Translations under genes and position numbers: made by a program | Assembly (NCBI GenBank): GCA_964017045.1 | Contig: OZ024807.1 | Coordinates: 17,763,813-17,827,812, forward strand | Length of the DNA stretch: 64,000 nt | Reading direction: 5' to 3' | Source of the DNA: Omphiscola glabra | Taxonomy: Eukaryota > Mollusca > Gastropoda > Lymnaeidae | Part shown: positions 35,401 to 42,815 of the stretch, piece after piece | Numbering within the stretch: position 1 is the stretch's first letter | Layout: each line of letters starts with the position of its first letter | Notes under the pieces: model-generated | Databases searched by the model: none | What the model was told of the DNA's origin: nothing | What the model saw: only the letters and a program-made list of their open reading frames with translations

Positions 35401-38400
35401 TGACCTAAGCCACTTCTTTTCCGCGCTACGCCGCTCTTTCTTGGCACTGCGTAGTTCCTCCCTTATGGTTGCATACCAGGGAGCTGACCGTGCTGACCTA
35501 ACAATACGGCGGGTTAGGGGGGCATGCCGTTCAAGCACAGTGCGCAATGCACTGTGTAGTGTTTCCAAAGTAGGGCAGAGGGCAGGGGACACTTCCAAAC
35601 TCAGATCACGCTTAAAGGCATCCATATTTATAGTACACAAACTGCGGACCTCCCTGGATTGAAGGAGAGGAGAGGATGCATTAACGTTAAGCTCACAAAC
35701 AACACAGAAGTGGTCTGAGGAAAGCTCTTGAGTGACTGAAGTAGAGGTAACTACACAATCATGAGGCCTATGCATCACCCAATCAATAATATGTCCACGA
35801 TTATGAGTCGGTTGGTCGACGAATTGCTTAAGACTAAATAAGTCCAAAAGATCAATCAATTTAGCAGTGGAGGGATTCTGTGGCTGGTCGAAGTGAATGT
35901 TCATATCCCCCACTACAATATAAGTGCCAGCCAATGTGTTGCAATGATCCAGCAGATCCGGGAACTCACGATGAAACACAGCATCAGTAAGTTTATTTTT
36001 CCTGCTAGGGCAGATGCGATAAATGCATATAAAATGAACGATCTGCTGGGGCACCGACAAGGTAAGTTGAACCGCTTCAAACGATGTGTGAGCAAACGAA
36101 AACTCTGTGACAAAGGCTAGATAACGGGACAACGTGTCATTATAGATGACAGCAAGGCCACCACCACGAGTTGCACGAGGAAATGATCTGGCAGAATAAC
36201 CAGGGGGAGCGAGATCGGTACATTTTCCTTCATCGCCAGTCAGCCGAAACCAGGTCTCCTGGATAAACAGAATGTCAATTCGCCTATCTGTGATAAATTC
36301 GGAGACTGTGATACGTTTCTCACAAGGGCCAAGCGACTGAGCGTTAAATGAGGCGATGCGAAGCTGTCTGTTGCTTGAAGGTGGAGAGGTGTCGATGCGA
36401 ATGAGGTTGTTTGGGTTAGAAAAGCGTTGAGTAAATCTTGAGGATGAAGGATTGCCATGTTATTTTATTTTCCGTCTACCACCACGATGGGTACGTTTCC
36501 GGGGTAGGCCTCGACCAATGGAAAGTTCCTTCAGTCGACACACGAGGTCAGCGGTCAAGTGCGTACGCTGGACATTCATTGACAATAGGCGGTCACGTGT
36601 GTATATCAGAACATGTCGATTACCATCATGGGGTCGGGGTGTGTCACCAGCAGCTTGCATGATTGTCCGGTCAACAAGATAGCGGCAATTTTCACAGAGC
36701 TTCACAACGAAGAAAAGCCAACATTATAAGTTGGGAGGGACAAAAAACGTAACTCGATGAAAGCAGCGATCCAATCCATGGCGAATATCACGATATAAAT
36801 ATACTGAGAATCAGGCTAACACACATTAAAAGTACTATATGATCTAGAGCTCGAGCCTATACATGCCTGCAAGGCGTAGTCCCGTTCTCTAGACAGTTCT
36901 TAGTGTCCCGAATTGAATTTTTATTATTATAACAATAATTATAGAACACTTTCCTATTTTTTTAACAATTTCGGTACACATAAGTATCTAAGGCAGCCAT
37001 CTTGAAGCTTGACGTCTACTCTACCACAAGACCACACAAGTTCACATCCAATTGCCTTATTCTTATCTTAAAACCAGGTCAATGGTACATTTTTTGCCAC
37101 GGTGTACGCAGGCCTAGGTCCATGGTTTTACGGAAATTCGTTCTTTTAAAAAAAAAATTTCATTCATTAGTGAAGAAAAGAATAAATACCGAGCGTTATC
37201 GGCAGACCGAAATCTTTGAATAACGGCGAACATTATGCGCAGAGCTGTGTGACCAGCCGCTATAATGCGCTTAGGAGCCGTGCGGATAATGCTCGGCGTT
37301 ATCCTCACGGCCAAAACCGTGCGAATAACCACTTCGTTATTTTTACGTCGTGTCTACATATCCGGCGACCGGACGAATAAGTTCTCGAGATATTCGCCCG
37401 GCTATACTTTTATATATTTGATTAAGTCACATGACATTTAACAGTTGGTATGATAAACAGGTCAACTAACATGAAATTAAATATTAAAATAAAAAAGGAC
37501 CCGGGTGCGAATGGCGGCGCTGCGTGTCTGTGTCCATTTTGACTAATGCATTTCGGATGTCATTTGTGGTAGTTTATTTTAGTTAAACTTAAACTGAAGA
37601 AGTAAGTAAGTAAGTTTACAAACATCTAGTCCCTTCAATTATCTTTCATTTGATACCTCATTTTGTCTTACAAACTCAACAATTATATTTTAAATAGTTT
37701 TTTAATCCCAACCTCTCACCTCTGGTACCCGGGAACAAATAGTAGCCACTTCGTTTATTAAATATCCTAGTCCTAGGTATTTGAATTTGAATTGATTTAC
37801 ATTATCAAAAGTGTGGCTTCTAATTTTAATGGTTTCATCTGTCTGTTCTTCTCTTAACATAGTCATGTATTTTTTTTTTTTGTTGTTAACTGCCAGCTCT
37901 GCTTGTAGTGATGCATCTTCTAATTCAATAAAAGCTTTTGATATGTCTTTACTACTACTAACAATGCTATGTCATCAGCATATGCAATATACTGAAGGGG
38001 TTGATTGTAGAGACAGAGAGTTCCCATTGGTTGTGGGTCTTGGGTCCCCTCAGAAAGTTTCCTGTTTTTGTTCCTCGGGTATCAAATATGTTTGCTTCTT
38101 ACAACTCTCTCTAATGTTAGGTTAAATTGTGAATACCATCGTGAAATATCTGGTTAAAGATAATGATTTGAAAGTTGGAAGAATAAGCAAAATAAACAGA
38201 TTATTTCAAAACTATGTATAAAATGTTGTTTTTTTATGTTTCCCCATTCAGAATATTGACTGCAATAACACCATGTTAAATGTCAATTGTAACGATGGCC
38301 AAAATAGTCCTGAAGGATTTAGGCCTGACGAACCAACTCCTCCTGTAAGACTAAGTGTTTACTTTTTACCTCTGGCTTGTTTACATTGTACTTCTAGCTT

Positions 38401-39522
38401 GTTTACTTTTTACTTCTAGCTTGTTTACTTGGTTACTGGAAATTTGATCAAAAGAAATTTTGTTGACAGAAAATTGATAGACGGAAATTTGATCAAGCGG
38501 AAATTTGGTCGAATCTTTTTTTCAGTTCACACAATAAAATTTTCTTCAAATTTGTTTTTGAACGCACTATACTATACACTAAAACAAAATAATGCGTTAA
38601 AAAAATAAATTTGACGCACAATTTTAACATGTAAACTAAACAAAAGATTCAACCAAATTTCCGGTCCATCAAATTTCCGTCGATCAATTTTTCGTCGACT
38701 AATTTCTTTTGATCAAATTTCCGGATACGTGTTTACTTTGGTGTTGTCAGTTATTTATGTAATACCATATCTAAACATAAAATATTACCTTTCTTTTTTT
38801 AAATTTATTTATTTGGTTCAACTACAATGTAAAAGAAGGCACCCAAGCACCTGATCTTGAACAAACTTTTAAAAAAATGTTTCTCTGCATCTTTAATTTG
38901 CAATAATGTCAAAAACTAAAGCTTGTCTTATTTATGTTTTCATACAGCATTTTGATTATTTGTAAAGATCTCTAAAACCTGTTTGAAGTCGTTGTGGTAT
39001 TTGATACACATGTCCTAAATACCCATCAAGTTTCTTATTGAACTCTCACCTGCTGACTCTCTGATGTTCAACGCAAAATTATGTTGTGTGTTGTAGCAAT
39101 ATACACAGGGTGTCCCAAAAAAATGTGATTACATCGCTTTATTGTCAGAAGCATAAAAAAGGCGCCAACGCTTACAATAAGTCACTGAGAAACAAGGAGA
39201 GTGTGACGGGGGGGGGGGGGGGGGGGGGGGGGGCTGGAAGACAGATTGAACACCTTTTCTGATTAGTGTAATCAATTTTATACAACTGTCAATGACAAAA
39301 CATATTAACTCAATGATATAACCTTTTGTTACGAGATGGTCTTACTTTTTCTAGGCCACCCTGTGTATGTATATAAATAAGACGCAACCTTAGTGTACAA
39401 GTTAACAGGGAAATCACATTATGTGTTCATATTTTTTATAAATGATGCACATAAAAACGTTTAACTTAACTGATAAGTTTGTTTTTTTGTTTTTACAGGC
39501 AGAGACAACACCAGGAAAATAA
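26493..39522 (+). CDS. Small secreted peptide precursor (70 aa), four coding exons; function unknown
   Basis: Not recognised as a named family. Coding exons: 26493-26562 (70 nt), 29903-29928 (26-nt micro-exon), 38252-38344 (93 nt), 39499-39522 (ends in TAA). All donors are GTAAG and all acceptors have pyrimidine tracts; the sum is 213 nt in one frame. A UTR acceptor precedes the ATG at 26480-26481. The product starts MAKWQVLIFLGLALLVASRV, a typical signal peptide likely cut after Ala17-Ala22. The micro-exon encodes Lys28-Arg29, a prohormone-convertase site. Exon 3 gives Cys36-X8-Cys45, able to form one disulfide loop, with an N-glycosylation sequon (Asn37-Asn38-Thr39), then a Pro/Glu/Thr tail. 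The C-terminus is Pro-Gly-Lys, which could be trimmed and amidated. This suggests a secreted neuropeptide or hormone precursor (inference). The Ile-Asp-Cys-X8-Cys spacing recalls molluscan elevenin, but elevenin's Phe-Ala-Pro core is absent, so no name is given. Confidence 0.72.
26743..26838. repeat. 30-bp repeat containing telomere-like TTAGGG
   Basis: Three units of TTTAGGGTTCAGGTTAGGTT TAGGGATAGA in the first intron of the peptide gene. TTAGGG occurs twice per unit but not in register, so this is a minisatellite with telomere-like words, not a telomere. Confidence 0.8.
27459..27921. mobile_element. hAT-like element with perfect 8-bp target duplication
   Basis: Ends are TAGTGATGGGACGAT and its reverse complement. 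The flanking duplication ATAACAAT is perfect (27451-27458 and 27922-27929). The interior repeats CCGATTCCGATACGATTCCG-like strings and has no ORF. It is inserted in the Harbinger-type MITE. Confidence 0.8.
28011..28908. mobile_element. hAT-like element, interrupted by a further insertion
   Basis: Ends are CAGGGATTCTTAAC and GATAAGAACCACTG, imperfect inverted repeats of the hAT type. The 8-base flanks match at five positions only, so the copy is old. Interrupted at 28303-28839. Confidence 0.55.
28303..28839. mobile_element. hAT-like element nested inside another
   Basis: Starts CAGTGGCGTAGCTAGGG and ends CCCTAGCTACGCTACCG. Flanks ATTACAAT and AATACACT agree at six of eight bases. The subterminal GTGTCACCC is inverted at the other end. 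A related start occurs at about 20157. Confidence 0.6.
29929..31053. other. Intronic sequence, nothing recognised
   Basis: AT-rich start of the intron between the micro-exon and coding exon 3 of the peptide gene, with a short G-run at about 30368. No element ends were identified. Confidence 0.5.
31411..31565. mobile_element. Small hAT-like element nested in the RT relic
   Basis: Termini AGACCTGTTTAC and GTAAACAGGTCT are perfect inverted repeats. Flanks GGATACAC and GGATACAA are an 8-bp duplication with one mismatch. Removing the element and one flank restores the RT reading frame across the junction (..SESCIL-TKAAE..), which confirms both ends. Confidence 0.75.
31675..32060. mobile_element. 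385-bp MITE, copy 2 (inside the RT relic)
   Basis: Nearly identical to 22120-22504. Termini are inverted: GGACTACGAT at the left and ATCGTAGTCC at the right; further in, both ends carry TTTTGTCACGTGATACGT in opposite orientation. It cuts the RT relic between its IGNKF and ENIHKY parts. No target duplication was identified and no ORF is present. Confidence 0.75.
32173..32393. repeat. Foldback: long inverted repeat, about 100-bp arms
   Basis: Arm 1 (32173-32270) and arm 2 (32292-32393) are reverse complements with few mismatches, sharing TTTAACTAAAATAAACTACC and ACAAATGACATCCGAA. The spacer of about 25 bases is GC-rich (GGCGGCGCTGCTG). It is formed by two head-to-head copies of repeat C and could extrude as a cruciform. 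Confidence 0.8.
32589..32680. repeat. 33-bp GC-rich tandem repeat, about 3 copies
   Basis: Unit contains GCGTTATCCGCACGGCCGTG and AGAATAATGCCGA. Inverted, diverged relatives occur at about 37190-37330 (TGCGGATAATGCTCGGCGTT), at the opposite end of the composite insertion. Confidence 0.7.
33348..33385 (-). other. LINE 3'-terminal hairpin
   Basis: Arms AGCGTGGT and ACCACGCT pair perfectly around an inner AGCC/GGCT stem. It lies 14 bases from the (AAT)n tail, the usual place for the structure recognised by the element's own RT. A second copy at 41804-41841 has a compensatory base-pair change. Confidence 0.7.
33505..36459 (-). CDS. Non-LTR retrotransposon ORF2: APE endonuclease plus reverse transcriptase, apparently intact
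   Basis: ORF2 of an L2/CR1-like LINE, encoding the nicking endonuclease and the reverse transcriptase for target-primed integration. The frame is open for about 984 codons without a stop. Endonuclease motifs in order: RIASFNAQSLG, FIQETWF, VVGDMNIHFD, SSDHFCVV. RT motifs: NYRPVSNLSFLSKVIEK, LLDLSAAFDTVDHETL, GVPQGSVLGPVLF, the catalytic SFADDTQLY (about 34349-34366) and KLNDDKTEALL. The C-terminal block YGERSFSYCAPKQWNSLP is typical of the L2/CR1/Crack group. No in-frame ATG lies near the N-terminus: the frame begins right after a TAA that ends a short upstream ORF in the same frame, so reinitiation, readthrough or a mutated start is possible. It lies inside a larger insertion within a peptide-gene intron, opposite in strand to that gene. 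Exact clade assignment is uncertain. Confidence 0.9.
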   Translation of the reverse strand, partial: HGNPSSSRFTQRFSNPNNLIRIDTSPPSSNRQLRIASFNAQSLGPCEKRITVSEFITDRRIDILFIQETWFRLTGDEGKCTDLAPPGYSARSFPRATRGGGLAVIYNDTLSRYLAFVTEFSFAHTSFEAVQLTLSVPQQIVHFICIYRICPSRKNKLTDAVFHREFPDLLDHCNTLAGTYIVVGDMNIHFDQPQNPSTAKLIDLLDLFSLKQFVDQPTHNRGHIIDWVMHRPHDCVVTSTSVTQELSSDHFCVVCELNVNASSPLLQSREVRSLCTINMDAFKRDLSLEVSPALCPTLETLHSALRTVLERHAPLTRRIVRSARSAPWYATIREELRSAKKERRSAEKKWLRSGLVVFRQMYYAAKKRVTKIVCRAKTLYFSQKIIMGKTGKQLFDVCSNLRRSNKGIALPSVYPLPQQPDMFCNFFTSKVADIRAELDCLDIPPLELPPFPCVSSHFEIFKPVSEQEVKITILESKPTSCSLDPIPTPLLVESLDHLLPTITNIVNESLSSGTVPSICKSAVIKPLLKPGLDENNFKNYRPVSNLSFLSKVIEKLVLKQLFAYLNDNSLLSPNQSAYRPFHSTETALLKVTNDLLLALDSGDVSLLILLDLSAAFDTVDHETLYKTLENYFGISGSVLSWFRSFLSDRTQAVAVDGCISSSADLVYGVPQGSVLGPVLFTMYTRPLLLLLERHAVGSQSFADDTQLYKHTHPSLVDSAVRTLQECIGDVKSWMTLSKLKLNDDKTEALLIHDHKSSSNSALPTSFQVGNSDIQFTYSTRNLGYILSNNMSLDKHLSHICRSAYTAIRQISSIRHYLTVSATKTLVCALVLSRLDYCNSLLSGSPKHFLERLQKVQNSAARLVLKAKKRDPVTPLLHSLHWLPVQARIDYKLSVLCHHFFSNSCPSYLTEILSVYSPLRQLRSSADDRILSVPKTRTKTYGERSFSYCAPKQWNSLPLHIRNISTITAFKTALKTHLFKLYYPD
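36460..36726 (-). CDS. Short ORF1-like frame of the LINE
   Basis: About 85-88 codons open upstream of ORF2 in the same frame, ending in a basic stretch (GLPRKRTHRGGRRKIK) and TAA at 36460-36462. A Cys pair (LCENC) lies near the start and basic residues dominate the end, fitting the nucleic-acid-binding tail of an ORF1 product. It lacks an ATG at its start and is much shorter than the roughly 300 aa usual for CR1/L2 ORF1, so it is truncated or decayed. An ATG at 36458 overlaps the stop but opens a different frame that soon closes. Confidence 0.5.
37497..37757 (+). repeat. Repeat C copy (right end of the composite insertion)
   Basis: Starts at GGACCCGGGTGCGAATGGCG, the same GC-rich core found in the foldback spacer, runs through GTCATTTGTGGTAGTTTATT and ends near the TTTATTAAA junction. 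It is the most complete copy of this repeat in the window. Confidence 0.65.
37758..38010 (-). pseudogene. Reverse-transcriptase relic, palm part (YADD box)
   Basis: The minus strand reads QYIAYADDIALL (about 37965-37995), then after a frameshift ISKAFIELEDASLQAEL, and ends NQFKFKYLG near 37775. These are the RT catalytic box and the following FKYLG motif. The next motif of the same protein (EIKERI) lies 5.6 kb away at 32.1 kb, so this is the other half of the relic at 31054-32133, split by an insertion. Confidence 0.7.
38345..38432. repeat. About 22-bp repeat (CTTGTTTACTTTTTACTTCT AG), 3-4 copies
   Basis: Begins just after the donor of coding exon 3 of the peptide gene and abuts the MITE at 38431. 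Confidence 0.75.
38431..38730. mobile_element. MITE with about 80-bp terminal inverted repeats
   Basis: Left GGAAATTTGATCAAAAGAAA..GACGGAAATTTGATC..CGGAAATTTGGTCGAATC is mirrored at the right in reverse complement. Each arm is itself built from repeated GGAAATTTG blocks. Flanking GTTTACTT on both sides could be a duplication, but the left flank is part of a local 22-bp repeat. Confidence 0.7.
39104..39365. mobile_element. Tc1/mariner-type MITE with a 26-G run
   Basis: Ends CACAGGGTGTCCC and the inverted GGCCACCCTGTG, flanked by TA on both sides. 262 bp with no ORF. A run of 26 G at 39208-39233 lies inside. It is located in the intron before the last coding exon of the peptide gene. Confidence 0.65.
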
Positions 39523-40168
39523 CAGTAAGTTGTTTCTTTCAGTAAGTTTTATCTTGCCACTTCTCTTGCTTGTTAAAATATTTACAAGGTGTCACCACAA
39601 AGACTGGTGTGCGGTAACGTTTCTCAGAGAGGCTGAGTTTTGAGGAAGCTTCTTACCATTTCTATTCTTTGTTAAAATATATAGACATACACACTAGAGA
39701 TGTCGTAGAGATTTTCAATTTTAAGTTAGATCTTTAGCGAAGTGGTTAACTGTTATTTAAACTGTTGTTAATAAATGCTTTTTATTTTATTGGTATTTAA
39801 ATTCATATTTCAGGAGTTATTAAATTTTTTTACCCCCCACACCAAACTGCCCCTCCCGCACCTAAAAGAATGGTTCTAAAAATAATTCCAAACTGTTTTC
39901 TTGTTAATTTATGTTATAACATGTCATTTCTTTTTCTTACATATAGGCCTAAATATATATATTATGTCTAAGTATAATTAAATTTGATTGGAGATTCTTA
40001 AGATTATTTTAGGCAAATCAGCAGTCAAAATCCCTTTTGTATTCATTTTCTCCATTATATATATATTTATGCATACAATAAAAATAATAAAATATGAATT
40101 TTACTGCCATTTCATATAGTAGTAAATAATTTATGTTTAATAATATAAAATTGTATTCTTTTTTCCAG

Positions 40169-40625
40169 ACTAACAGCACAAACTGTTGATGATAGAAAGT
40201 TAGCTTTAGAAAAAAAAACATTAAACTGAAATGTGCAACTGATAAAGGTGGCGAAGTGAAGTGGATATATCTTTAAGTGGTGAAACTATCAAAATTTATT
40301 ACGGTACCAATGTATATCCAATAAGGAAGACATATTTGTGTGGGGGTGGAGGGGATTTAATAAATAAAAACAAATCATTATACTGTAAAAACGGTTTTGT
40401 TCAGTTGTTTTTCTCGTGGAGATTTATCAAACTATTTATCTTGTCCACATTCTTTCGTCTTTGGGAGTCGGTTTTGCAGCTTTCTTATCCCCAACCCCTG
40501 CTGTGGGCATCAATCAACTCTCTGTCAATCAGTGATTAACCCCTGTAATGAGCCACCAGTTTTGTCTACACAAGTACATTACCAAGCAAACAAAAACGAG
40601 GAATCACGTCAGCAATGAATAAAGA
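40169..40625 (+). other. Probable 3' UTR exon of the secreted-peptide gene
   Basis: The exon carrying the stop codon continues two bases past TAA and ends at a consensus donor (GTAAGT, 39525). The next strong acceptor, TTCTTTTTTCCAG, ends at 40168. Poly(A) signals AATAAA follow at about 40359-40364 and again near 40617-40623. No coding signal is visible. The spliced 3' UTR is inferred from these signals only. Confidence 0.5.
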
Positions 40626-41770
40626 ATTTATTAAATCTAACTCAGTTTTGTACAAAGGTAAAGGATTAAATCCCTAGGATAAATACAGTTGTCAACAGAA
40701 GACTCAGCACATGAAAACTTGAACACATACAAATTAGAATAAAGATTTTTGGGGAAAACTTCAAAATAAAAGCATTTTCTACAACTTATTGACTCAGGAC
40801 TGTCAAAAAATGTGATCAAATATGACATGTGTGTTGGAAAAAAAATGTGTAAGACAATGCTATATATCAATATTGAAACTGGGAGGAAAGTGGGGGGAGG
40901 GGAGATTTTGTAAAAAGCACACTCATCATTTGTCATCACTATGTAAGTCTCCTTTTGCAACTCTCAGCAGATATGGTCATCTGCAGACTCTACAAGATAC
41001 CTAGCAGAAACTCAAGTCATAACCAAATTTTGTATGGAGAATTATACATGTACAGATTAACAGTTCACAAGAGGGATTAGTGCCACACACACATGCATGC
41101 ACGTACAACATTCATTGCTTAAGTCCACTCTGGGGGTAAAAGCAAAGTCATCAACCCTCAGTCAAAATATCAGTATTGACAAAGTCATACCAGGTAGGTG
41201 AAGTGTAAAAATAAATGTCTCAAAACCAATGTGTATATATTATATATCATATTTCATATGAGGATAAATAAAACTAATAACATAAGTTTAAGAATTAAAA
41301 TCAAAATAGTAACTGCAAACTAACGTTGACTGTTGAAACTTAAAATTTGACAAGTGAAATGTAACTCAAGACGGTTGAACAAATAAAATGTCAACATGAC
41401 AACTGAAATGTAACCATGACAGCTGAAATGTGACATCGTCACAATAGTTGAAATGAAACTTAAAATGTGGCCATGGGAGCTGAAAAGTAACCTCGACAGG
41501 CAAAATGTAATCATGAAAGCTGAAATGTGGCCATGACATCTGGATTTAAACATTGAAAGCTGAAATAGACAACTAAAGAAAGGGCTAAAAAAAACAATTC
41601 AAGTATTATAACCCTATTGAATATAAATAACATTGTCAGTGGTGACCAAAACCAAGATGGCTAAAGTCAAATCTTTTAGAATTAATCCAGTAAAGAATGA
41701 TATGAGTTTGTGGTAAGGCAGTTTGGGTAAAACTGATGGTCTCTTCCCTGTGTTAGGAGTTGGTTCATTT

Positions 41771-41860
41771 TAATACATATTATTATTATATGTTGTCTTA
41801 TATAGCGCGGTACCCCAGCCTAGGGCTAGGCTCACCGCGCTGTACATAAAAAACACATGT
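41771..41860 (-). mobile_element. 5'-truncated LINE copy or SINE sharing the LINE 3' end
   Basis: On the minus strand it reads a short unique piece, a hairpin (41804-41841; arms AGCGCGGT/ACCGCGCT, inner arms AGCCTAG/CTAGGCT) and then an (AAT)n tail. The sequence around the hairpin (GGTACCCCAGCCTAG) matches the LINE at 33351-33366. No RT sequence remains, so this is a severely 5'-truncated copy or a SINE that borrows the LINE tail. Confidence 0.65.
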
Positions 41861-42239
41861 CTCACTTGTGACAGATGCTTACTGTTGCATAGCTAAACAT
41901 TGGTGACAAGCTTTCAAACTTAACCATGGGTGGTGGTGTGGGGGGGGTGGGGGGGTGAGAAACTTGAAAACAATATATGTACACAATCATGATAATGTAA
42001 CATTTAGAAAAAGAAAAAAAAAATTTCTTCTTGAGGTCTATATGACTTCACTTTTCATAAATATTTATTTCTTGTAAAAAGGATTATAATTCAAATTTAC
42101 TGGTAATTTTAAGTTACATTTCTCAATTTATTTATTATTCTTCTAAGCTATAGCCTGCCAAACAATGGTGGCGGCAAAGCATTAACTTCCCATCTACTTA
42201 AGTTACTTCATTCATTCAAGTAATGCACTTGATCCACAA

Positions 42240-42470
42240 TAAGATCCACAATTTGTGCCACCTCCCCCCCCCCCCCCCCCCCCGAACATCACTGCCCTTG
42301 CAATATGTTAATACTTTAAGTCTAACCCCCTTTCACCCCACACATTTATTACACCAACCACTTCTCTAAAACAAAAGAAAAGATGTATCAAACGTACATG
42401 CTTTAATTTTAAGAATCTTATTTAACGCAGTAATGGGCATTTTATTTAGTGAAATCAGCACCATCTGGTA
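42240..42470 (+). repeat. Dispersed repeat family A, partial copy 5, beside a repeat B copy
   Basis: CACATTTATTACACCAACCA and TTAACGCAGTAATGGGCATTTT..AGTGAAATCAG match 52.25-52.37 kb. A 20-C run (42264-42283) precedes it. Just upstream, 42150-42230 matches 17755-17855 (CCAAACAATGG.GGCGGC, TTCAAGTAATGCACT), a second dispersed repeat. Confidence 0.55.
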
Positions 42471-42619
42471 GCGTTAGTAGCATTGTCACATAGAGAATCC
42501 TGTATTTTGATCTCAGTAGCAGGCTATTGACACTAAGGATTTTGCAAATTGTTGGTCTTTTGGAAGTGTTATTATTTTGCTGATGGGATTGAAGCATAGA
42601 TCTTTTATTCATATTACAG

Positions 42620-42815
42620 CAGTGTTTCCCAAACTTTTAAGTATGGTAGACCGTTTAACAAGTTCAAAATTGCACTTGGGTCAAGTGACAGATTTTATTT
42701 TTTTTTGGTTTCTTTTTATTTGAACATAAAAATAAAAATATTCATTTTGTGCAGACAGGCAATGTAAGGCTTGCAAACCGGTGTGGGTACGCTAACCACC
42801 ATTTGGGGAACGCTG
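42620..42815. mobile_element. hAT-like MITE, 196 bp
   Basis: Starts CAGTGTTTCCCAAAC and ends ATTTGGGGAACGCTG. Flanks TATTACAG and TATAACAG are an 8-bp duplication with one mismatch. It is the compact relative of the element at 24116-24681. Confidence 0.8.

Larger units (their letters stand above)
33308..36730 (-). mobile_element. L2/CR1-like LINE, near full length, 3' end at low coordinates
   Basis: Contains the ORF1-like frame, ORF2, a 3' UTR with a perfect 8-bp-stem hairpin (33348-33385) and an (AAT)n tail seen on the plus strand as ATTATTATT at 33308-33334. Hairpin plus microsatellite tail is the expected 3' end of this LINE group. The 5' boundary is not defined; unassigned sequence continues to about 37190. 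The target-site duplication was not identified. Confidence 0.8.
32134..37757. mobile_element. Composite insertion of about 5.6 kb with inverted ends, hosting the LINE
   Basis: Splits the RT relic. Both junctions carry TTTATTAAA (about 32125-32133 and 37749-37757), a likely target duplication. The left end is a minus-oriented and the right end a plus-oriented copy of a shared repeat ('repeat C', with a stretch reading GTTTGTAAGACAAAAT on one side and its complement on the other). A 33-bp GC-rich tandem block at 32589-32680 has an inverted, diverged counterpart at about 37190-37330. The LINE sits between them. No transposase was recognised, so its class is unknown. Confidence 0.5.

Noticed and set aside
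34226..35662. Several plus-strand open frames
   Set aside because: Antisense to the LINE ORF2, which has full domain support.
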